Part shown: in pieces, positions 34,018 to 39,055 of the stretch
Numbering within the stretch: position 1 is the stretch's first letter
Layout: every line of letters starts with the position of its first letter
Origin: Terriglobia bacterium
GTDB lineage: Bacteria > Acidobacteriota > Terriglobia > Bryobacterales > Bryobacteraceae
DNA length: 39,055 bases
Direction: 5' to 3'
Assembly: GCA_025350105.1 (NCBI GenBank)
Contig: JANXYJ010000084.1
Coordinates: 1 to 39,055, forward strand
Notes under the pieces: model-generated
Seen by the model: the letters and a program-made list of their open reading frames with translations, nothing else
What the model was told of the DNA's origin: nothing
Database searches by the model: none
Made by a program: the position numbers and the translations under genes

Positions 34018-35691
34018 GTGACTACCACCTCTCTTCCTTCTTTATCGCTACCGCCCGCCGAGGCCAAGACCGTGGAGAGCGCCATCCAGGAATGGGCCGC
34101 CAGTGACCGCATAAAGCGCATCTGGGCGCACGACGCCTCGGTTTGGAGTAACACCGACGAAGCTAAGTGGCTGGGCTGGCTTTCGATTGTGACCGAGCAG
34201 ATTGCGGCGCAGGACCGTTTCGCCAAGTTCAGCGAAGAAGTGATGACGGGCGGATTTTCGCACATAGTTCTGCTGGGGATGGGCGGATCCAGTTTGTGCC
34301 CGGAAGTCTTGCGGCTCTCATTCGGACACCTGCCATCCATGCCGGACCTGCATGTTCTCGATTCCACAGACCCGGCGCAGGTTCTGGCCATCGAAGGCAA
34401 AATCAACCTGGCCACCACGTTGTTTATTGTGTCCAGCAAATCCGGTTCGACGCTTGAGCCCAACGTGTTCAAAGACTATTTTTTTGAACGTACCGGCCGC
34501 AACGGTAAGCAATTCATCGCCGTCACCGATCCTGGCTCGCATATGCAACAAGTGGCCGAGGCCAGCGGTTTCCGCCACATCTTCTTTGGCGCCGCTTCCA
34601 TTGGCGGACGCTTTTCCGCACTCTCGGATTTTGGTTTGATCCCCGCTGCCGCTATCGGCATGGATGTCAGCAAGCTTCTGGCCACGGCCAACGCGATGGT
34701 GAAGGCCTGTCAACTCTCCTCCGCCGAAAATCCCGGCTTGCAGTTGGGCGTGACGCTCGGAACGCTCTCTAAAAGCGGGCGCAATAAAGTGACCCTGATT
34801 GCCTCACCGGGCATTCACGACCTGGGTGCCTGGCTGGAACAACTGATTGCGGAATCGACTGGAAAGGAAGGCAAGGCGCTGATCCCGGTCGATCGAGAAC
34901 CGCTGGGCGCTCCTGATTTCTACGGCAATGACCGAGTCTTCGCGTACTTGCGCTTGCAAGGTGCGGCAGACCCTGCACAAGACCGGGCGGTGGAAGCTTT
35001 GGCCTCGGCCGGCCACCCGGTTATCCGCATTTCTCTCAACGACGTTTATGATTTAGGCCAGGAATTTTTCCGCTGGGAATTCGCTACGGCCATCGCAGGC
35101 TCAATCCTTGGTATCAATCCGTTTAACCAGCCCGACGTCGAAGCCAGCAAAATCGCTACCAAAAAACTCACCAGCGAATACGAGGCGACCGGTCTGCTGC
35201 CGCAGGAGACTGCCGCGTTTACCGAAGATGGCATTAAGATCTACGGCAAGACGTCTGCCACCAATCTCGTCGAGTGTCTGCGCGCCCACTTAGGTTCGCT
35301 CCAACCCGGTGATTATTTCGCGCAGCTGGCCTATGTGGAAATGACGCCGGAACACGAAGCCAAGCTCACCGCCATCCGCCGCTGCGTTGCTGCCGCCAAA
35401 CAGGTCGCCACCTGCGTCGGTTTCGGTCCGCGTTTTTTGCACTCAACTGGCCAAGCCTACAAAGGCGGGCCCAACACGGGCGTATTCTTGCAGATCACGT
35501 GTGACGATGCCAAAGACGTGGCCATTCCTGGTTCCAAATACACCTTTAGTGTCGTCAAGGCCGCTCAGGCGCAAGGCGATTTGCAGGTTTTAGTGGAACG
35601 CGGCCGTCGCGTTTTGCGCCTTCACTTGGGCGCCGATGTAAAATCAGGACTTGCAAAGCTGGCCAACGCAGTAGAACGCGCGCTACAATAG
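34018..35691 (+). CDS. pgi: Glucose-6-phosphate isomerase (the Pgi half of tal-pgi fusions)
   Basis: A 557-residue SIS-fold isomerase interconverting glucose-6-phosphate and fructose-6-phosphate. Visible motifs are GMGGSSLCPEVLR, the sugar-phosphate loop SSKSGSTLEPN, AVTDPGSHMQQVA, GGRFSALSDFGLIPAAA, LIAESTGKEGKALIPVDRE and INPFNQPDVEASK. The C-terminal part has GPRFLHSTGQAYKGGPNTGVF. It resembles the isomerase moiety of bifunctional transaldolase/phosphoglucose isomerase proteins rather than the E. coli enzyme. GTG start at 34018 with GGAG upstream; co-transcribed with tal. Confidence 0.92.
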   Translation: MTTTSLPSLSLPPAEAKTVESAIQEWAASDRIKRIWAHDASVWSNTDEAKWLGWLSIVTEQIAAQDRFAKFSEEVMTGGFSHIVLLGMGGSSLCPEVLRLSFGHLPSMPDLHVLDSTDPAQVLAIEGKINLATTLFIVSSKSGSTLEPNVFKDYFFERTGRNGKQFIAVTDPGSHMQQVAEASGFRHIFFGAASIGGRFSALSDFGLIPAAAIGMDVSKLLATANAMVKACQLSSAENPGLQLGVTLGTLSKSGRNKVTLIASPGIHDLGAWLEQLIAESTGKEGKALIPVDREPLGAPDFYGNDRVFAYLRLQGAADPAQDRAVEALASAGHPVIRISLNDVYDLGQEFFRWEFATAIAGSILGINPFNQPDVEASKIATKKLTSEYEATGLLPQETAAFTEDGIKIYGKTSATNLVECLRAHLGSLQPGDYFAQLAYVEMTPEHEAKLTAIRRCVAAAKQVATCVGFGPRFLHSTGQAYKGGPNTGVFLQITCDDAKDVAIPGSKYTFSVVKAAQAQGDLQVLVERGRRVLRLHLGADVKSGLAKLANAVERALQ

Positions 35692-35709
35692 AGGCTCCCC
35701 CCGGTGCGA

Positions 35710-35738
35710 ACCAACTGGCTGCAGTTGTTGCAGTTGGT
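35710..35738 (+). terminator. Hairpin after pgi
   Basis: ACCAACTG (35710-35717) and CAGTTGGT (35731-35738) form a perfect 8-bp stem with a 13-base loop, 19 bases after the pgi stop and just before the tRNA. There is no U run, so termination is uncertain; it could also be a processing signal. Confidence 0.4.
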
Positions 35739-35752
35739 GTGCGCGCCTTCAG

Positions 35753-35828
35753 GAGCCGGTAGCTCAGTTGGTAGAGCATCGCACTTTTAATGCGGTGGTC
35801 GCGGGTTCGAGCCCCGCCCGGCTCACCA
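35753..35828 (+). tRNA. tRNA-Lys(UUU)
   Basis: A complete cloverleaf of 76 bases with encoded CCA. The acceptor stem GAGCCGG (35753-35759) pairs with CCGGCTC (35818-35824). The D arm is GCTC..GAGC, the anticodon stem TCGCA/TGCGG has loop CTTTTAA (anticodon TTT), and the T arm is GCGGG-TTCGAGC-CCCGC. It is followed by an integrase gene, so its 3' end is the likely attachment site of the element to the right. Confidence 0.97.
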
Positions 35829-35861
35829 TTTATTTCAATCGCTTGCGCGTTGAGTGTGCTT

Positions 35862-35886
35862 TGTCTGGCACCGTTGTCTGGCACCA
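35862..35886. repeat. TGTCTGGCACC repeats beside the tRNA
   Basis: TGTCTGGCACCG at 35862-35873 and TGTCTGGCACCA at 35875-35886; a third copy, TGTCTGGCACCG, is at 37387-37398 on the other side of the integrase/excisionase pair. They may be REP-like units or binding sites of the recombination proteins. Confidence 0.5.
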
Positions 35887-35909
35887 TTGAATGCTTTCGC
35901 CTGTGGAAA

Positions 35910-37037
35910 TTAGTGCGTGTTTTGGCCTTTCTGGCGCGCGGTCTCCGCCACGTTCTCTTTCGCACGCATGTACTCCTCTAGTTTCCCAGCCAGCATCTTG
36001 AGGCGCTTTTCGGAAACAATGTGGTAGCGGTCAAACACGGCGCGCGTTTTGTGCCCGCTGATTTCCATCGCCTCTTTTTCGCTGAAACCGGCCTCGATCA
36101 TGTTCGTCAGCGCAGTGCGCCGAAGATCGTGAAACAGTGTGGCCTCCAAGCTGGCCTGTGTACATGCCGCCTTCCAAGATTTTTTCCAATCAAGCACCGG
36201 TTCGCCATTGTGTTGGATTAGGAACGGACATTTAGTCTCGCCGGCGGCAAGGGCCATATCGAGTTCGGCTTGCATGTCGCCGTAAATGGGGAGGTAACGA
36301 AGGCTTCGATTTTTGGTGGAGCGAGCCGGAAGTACAATTCGCGCTCCAGCTAAGTCGATTTGATCGCGGCAGATCTTCTGAATTTCGCCTTTGCGGGCAC
36401 CGGTGTGATAAGCGATCACGAGGGCAATGCGAGCGTGCGGCGGTAGAAGATCTCGTAAGGTTCGATAATCGTCGTGCCCAACGACCCCAGTTCGAACGTT
36501 GTCGAGGGGCAGCATATCGAAATGGGGAACCCGCAAAACGAGTGGAGGGTGATGCTGTTCGCCCAGTTTTAATGCGCGCCGAAGTAGCGCTAACTCTTTG
36601 TTGATTGTGGCGTTTTCCGGCCTAGCTCTTCTTGCTCGCTTGCGAAATTCTACGTATTTCCTAATGGCCGTGGTTGTAATGTCTTGCGCTTTGCTAGCGC
36701 CGAAGTGTTCACGTAAATGACGATCAACGCGAAGTTTGGCGTCGTGCAAGCTTCGCCGCTCCTTGAAAACGTAGTCATCGATCAGCAGATCGAAAAGTTG
36801 GTTCATCCGCACGCGCTCAGGCTCACTGGCATGTGCCCCCAAGTTCCGCCCCACCGTAGCTACCTTCTGCCGGAGAAGCGCCAGGGCCTCATCATAACTT
36901 TCGCTGTTGCTGGACAAATATCTAGGCTTGCCCTTGACGTAGTATTTGATGAACCACGTTTTTGTGCGACGGGGTTTACCCTCACGATCTCGATACATAC
37001 GTTGAAAAACGCTTCCCGTGGAAATTGCTTTTCTCAT
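35910..37037 (-). CDS. Tyrosine recombinase (integrase) next to tRNA-Lys
   Basis: A protein of about 375 residues with an N-terminal Arm-like/SAM-like region (VFQRMYRDREGKPRRTKTWFIKYYVKGKPRYLSS) and a core-binding region (LFDLLIDDYVFKERRSL...HLREHFG). The catalytic domain has Arg in YHTGARKGEI, Lys in RSTKNRSLR, His-x-x-Arg in LFHDLRRTALTNM, His in SGHKT, and the nucleophile Tyr in FDRYHIV. All key residues are present. ATG 37037 lies two bases after the stop of the excisionase-like gene, so the two are coupled. It reads toward the tRNA. The extension to 37064 is not favoured. Confidence 0.92.
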   Translation of the reverse strand: MRKAISTGSVFQRMYRDREGKPRRTKTWFIKYYVKGKPRYLSSNSESYDEALALLRQKVATVGRNLGAHASEPERVRMNQLFDLLIDDYVFKERRSLHDAKLRVDRHLREHFGASKAQDITTTAIRKYVEFRKRARRARPENATINKELALLRRALKLGEQHHPPLVLRVPHFDMLPLDNVRTGVVGHDDYRTLRDLLPPHARIALVIAYHTGARKGEIQKICRDQIDLAGARIVLPARSTKNRSLRYLPIYGDMQAELDMALAAGETKCPFLIQHNGEPVLDWKKSWKAACTQASLEATLFHDLRRTALTNMIEAGFSEKEAMEISGHKTRAVFDRYHIVSEKRLKMLAGKLEEYMRAKENVAETARQKGQNTH

Positions 37038-37039
37038 GA

Positions 37040-37297
37040 CTACTTTTTGTTCACCTCGATCCAACGCTCCAGGTCGCGAACGTCGAGCATGAGCCGCCGA
37101 CCGTGACGGACCTCGGGCAGTTCTCGACTCGCGATCATATTGTAAATCTCCCGCTCGCTAAGGCATAGGAAGAGGGCTGCGTCCTTGGCGGTCATGAGGC
37201 GTCGCGGACTGAAGCCGCCGCCGGATAGCGCTTTCGGGATCGCCACCAGTACGGCATCTTCAATAATTCGATCGAATCCGCGGTCATTTCGTGACAT
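37040..37297 (-). CDS. Excisionase-like helix-turn-helix protein
   Basis: An 85-residue protein with the MerR/AlpA-type HTH typical of excisionase-family proteins: LMTAKDAALFLCLSEREIYNMIASRELPEVRHGRRLMLDVRDLERWIE. The end of the wing, GRRLMLDVRDLERWIE, is the usual family ending. Its stop is two bases before the integrase ATG, so it probably directs excision or regulates int. The N-terminal 30 residues are not conserved in my recollection. The 237-bp gap upstream (37298-37534) has no convincing gene; a 34-codon plus-strand frame (37414-37518) is unlikely. Confidence 0.8.
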   Translation of the reverse strand: MSRNDRGFDRIIEDAVLVAIPKALSGGGFSPRRLMTAKDAALFLCLSEREIYNMIASRELPEVRHGRRLMLDVRDLERWIEVNKK

Positions 37298-37534
37298 GAG
37301 GGTTTAGAAGCAGGTTCGTGTAGCCCTTACGCTGCGGCGTTGCTGCTTGGATGCGAGCCAGTGGACAATCTCGAACAGGCTAACGATGTCTGGCACCGAA
37401 GTCTTACACTTAAATGCGTAGAGGCGATGCAATGGAGACGGTCAAGCGTCAGAGCCAACCTTTGAGACTTGAAAAATGGTGGGAAGACGTTAAGGCGATA
37501 AATCCAACGCTGTGGTAAGATCAGCCGAAAACGC

Positions 37535-38251
37535 TCAACCAGTTACCCGGCACACGATGACAATCGATAAGCGGATAGCGCGCAAGTCAAGGGCAGGTTG
37601 GCTCCGCATCGTAGTCCAAATAGTAGTATCCGACCAGAGAGGATTTCCTTGATAGGCTTTTTCACGCCATACGGCGAAATTGATTCCATCCAGTGACCAG
37701 TGAGGAGCATCGGCATTCAATTTGTTGACGCCATATGAGGCACCAACAGCATGAAGTTTCGTATTCTTCTTGACATCGGTCATGAACAAAACCCACTCAT
37801 CCCCACCGTCCTTTTTCTTGACTCTAATGGTCCCGCTCCAAGTGATATTCATGTCGATCGCCTTGCCTGGAGTGTGTTTCGTGAAAAGTGCAGGAGCATA
37901 GATACTTTTCGGCGGAAGCTTGAGGCTGAAGCCGTCAATCATCTTTCGCGCCTTTCCTGCTTTCTCCGGATCGCCATGCTTCCACTCGATGTCAACGCCG
38001 GGCACAGTGGTCGCTTGGGATGCTTTTGCCTTTCCAAGCCCGATCGTCCAGCACCAGTGGAACGAGTACGCACGATTGGCGCTACGTCTCGTGGCGCTAA
38101 CGACGACTTTAGCTCCCGAGTCTTCAAGGGCTTTAATAAACGCCTTAGCGTTGGTTCTGAAAGGCTCAACAAATTCCTCTACTGATGTGCTGTTCCGCGC
38201 GTGAATGTTCGCCCATGTCACCCAGTAACGACCGCTTTTTACTTTTGCCAT
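37535..38251 (-). CDS. M15-type peptidase-like protein (VanY/D,D-carboxypeptidase fold)
   Basis: A 238-residue protein without a signal peptide. The zinc-site pattern of M15 peptidases is present: His126 and Asp133 in KHTPGKAIDMNITW (HxxxGxAxD) and His184 in DAPHWSLDGI. The N-terminal half has VEPFRTNAKAFIKALEDSGAKVVVSATRRSANRAYSFHW, matching the helix and strand before the metal site. Such proteins cut D-amino-acid peptide bonds in peptidoglycan, often as phage or element-encoded lysins or in type VI-like effectors. It lies between the excisionase-like gene and a transposase fragment, so it is probably cargo of the integrated element. The C-terminal 40 residues are unassigned. Confidence 0.7.
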   Translation of the reverse strand: MAKVKSGRYWVTWANIHARNSTSVEEFVEPFRTNAKAFIKALEDSGAKVVVSATRRSANRAYSFHWCWTIGLGKAKASQATTVPGVDIEWKHGDPEKAGKARKMIDGFSLKLPPKSIYAPALFTKHTPGKAIDMNITWSGTIRVKKKDGGDEWVLFMTDVKKNTKLHAVGASYGVNKLNADAPHWSLDGINFAVWREKAYQGNPLWSDTTIWTTMRSQPALDLRAIRLSIVIVCRVTG

Positions 38252-38288
38252 GACGACTTTCGATATTCCCCGATAAGAACACGGCGCG

Positions 38289-38307
38289 TGTCAACGACTT
38301 TGAGACA
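38289..38307. repeat. Probable terminal inverted repeat of the first IS3-family element
   Basis: TGTCAACGACTTTGAGACA begins with TG and lies 15 bases past the transposase stop on its 3' side, where the right end of an IS3-type element is expected. The matching left end is not in the window, so the exact boundary is inferred. Confidence 0.4.
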
Positions 38308-38321
38308 CTCCGGGTTGGAGT

Positions 38322-38936
38322 TTAGAGAGTATTTTCGTCTGAGCTTTGGGGTTTGTTGATCCAGACCTCCTTGGGAAGTGGCAGCGTGATGGGAGGGTTG
38401 CGGACGAAGCGGTCGGGGTGGGCCCGGTAGGCTGCGTCGAGGACGGTCTGGCGCTTTTCGCGGATGGCCGGAGCGTGGCCGAAGTGGACCATGGCGGGCG
38501 TCAGCATACCGATGCCGGAATGGCGGTGCGCGTCGTTGTACCAGGCGAAGAAGCGTTGGCAGAAGGCGCGGGCATCCTGGATGCAGTCGAAACGATCGGG
38601 GAACTCGGGACGATATTTCATGGTGCGGAACTGGCTTTCAGAATAAGGATTGTCGTTGGACGTGTAGGGTCGGCTGTGGGTCTTGGTGATGCTGAGATCG
38701 GCGAGCAGGAAGGCGACTGGTTTGCTGCGCATGGACGAGCCGCGGTCGGCGTGGATGGTGAGTTGGTCCGGAAGGATCAAGTGCTTGTCGCAGGTTTCTT
38801 CGATGAACTTGGTGGCCAGCGCGGCGGCTTCACGAGGCGCGATCATCCAGCCGACGACGTAGCGGCTGAACACGTCGAGGATGACGTAGAGATGGAAGTA
38901 ATTCCACTTCACGTGGCCGCGCAGTTTGGTGATGTC
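38322..38936 (-). pseudogene. IS3-family transposase OrfB, C-terminal fragment interrupted by another IS
   Basis: About 204 codons of the integrase core: DITKLRGHVKWNYFHLYVILD (catalytic Asp in VILDVFSRYVVGW), second Asp in TIHADRGSSM, Glu in NPYSESQFRTMKYRP, then the usual RFDCIQDARAFCQRFFAWYNDAHRHSGIGMLTP and C-terminal WINKP. A full OrfB is about 300 or more residues. The frame is cut exactly before DITKL at 38936/38937, where the terminal repeat of a second element begins. The N-terminal part and OrfA are not in this window. Confidence 0.88.
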
Positions 38937-39055
38937 TGAACCGCCCCGGGTTCACCGGAGGCCAGTTGATCTGAGTTACGCGACCAGCGCTGGACGCTCC
39001 AGCGAGGTGTAGTAACGTTGCTCGGCTTCAGCCGGGGGGATGTTGCCAATCCGCC
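38937..39055 (-). mobile_element. End of a second IS3-family element inserted into the first
   Basis: The plus strand begins TGAACCGCCCCGGGTTCACC, a terminal-repeat type I associate with IS3-family elements. Immediately inside, on the minus strand, lies the end of an OrfB gene. The sequence between stop and terminus, read in frame, gives LRSTGLR and TRGG, resembling the untranslated tail typical of this group. The element continues beyond the window. Confidence 0.8.
38976..39055 (-). CDS. IS3-family transposase OrfB, C-terminal end (runs off the window)
   Basis: Twenty-five codons read RIGNIPPAEAEQRYYTSLE and RPALVA before TAA at 38978-38976. PxGNxPPAEAExxYY is the standard C-terminus of a large group of IS3-family OrfB proteins. 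Too little is visible to judge whether the element is intact. Confidence 0.75.
   Translation of the reverse strand, partial: RIGNIPPAEAEQRYYTSLERPALVA

Noticed and set aside
32892-34472. 526-codon minus-strand frame
   Set aside because: It lies antisense to transaldolase and the start of pgi, both clearly real.
37414-37518. 34-codon plus-strand ORF upstream of the excisionase-like gene
   Set aside because: No ribosome site and no recognisable family; short enough to occur by chance.
38346-38939. 197-codon plus-strand frame
   Set aside because: It is antisense to the IS3 transposase, whose catalytic residues are intact.

Overview
The window looks like a chromosomal stretch from an Acidobacteriota genome, most likely of the Solibacter/Bryobacter type. 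This is inferred from protein families, not from a marker gene. The indicators are a secreted multiheme protein with DUF1587/1592/1588/1585 domains paired with a Tat-exported DUF1552 protein, an ankyrin protein beside them, YVTN and Reg_prop beta-propellers, several small secreted proteins with a GLW-like motif, DinB and DUF6644 proteins, and separate adjacent tal and pgi genes. Gene density is high, both strands are used, and many neighbours overlap by 1-4 bases.

Layout. 1-212 (-) is the N-terminus of a Tat-exported TPP-dependent enzyme. 347-1725 (+) is a 3-oxoacid CoA-transferase subunit pair. 1786-3305 holds a small c-type cytochrome and a YVTN propeller facing each other across a terminator. 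3657-7605 (+) is a very large hybrid sensor kinase split by one extra base. 7678-10801 holds DinB, membrane proteins and a secreted-protein gene broken by an internal deletion. 10967-13300 (+) holds a methyltransferase, an unknown protein with a C-terminal membrane segment, and a quinone oxidoreductase. 13572-15582 holds a J-domain-like protein with HPG instead of HPD, a MiaE-like tRNA hydroxylase and dCTP deaminase, followed by a four-unit 14-bp tandem repeat. 15890-18584 holds a membrane protein and an acetyltransferase-queC-queE run. 18680-20300 (+) is a PLP aminotransferase with a GNAT acyltransferase. 20326-21042 contains two decayed genes.

21051-23565 (-) is a translationally coupled operon of an unusual metallo-beta-lactamase-fold protein and two secreted proteins. 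23728-29013 (+) is the ankyrin / heme-protein / DUF1552 cluster, an export-dependent set probably acting outside the cytoplasm. It is followed by a DUF7003 gene, a HicAB toxin-antitoxin pair with a truncated antitoxin-like micro-ORF, a serine beta-lactamase-family protein, and two coupled DUF6644 membrane proteins. 32841-35691 (+) is tal-pgi of central carbon metabolism.

From tRNA-Lys(UUU) at 35753-35828 to the right edge the DNA looks acquired: a tyrosine integrase reading toward the tRNA, an excisionase-like HTH gene, an M15-type peptidase, and a transposase fragment that is itself interrupted by the end of a second IS3-family element. Several genes carry visible lesions (kinase, secreted protein, Uma2, a small conserved protein, transposase). 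This fits ongoing gene decay or, for the single-base cases, sequencing or assembly error; the sequence alone cannot separate the two.
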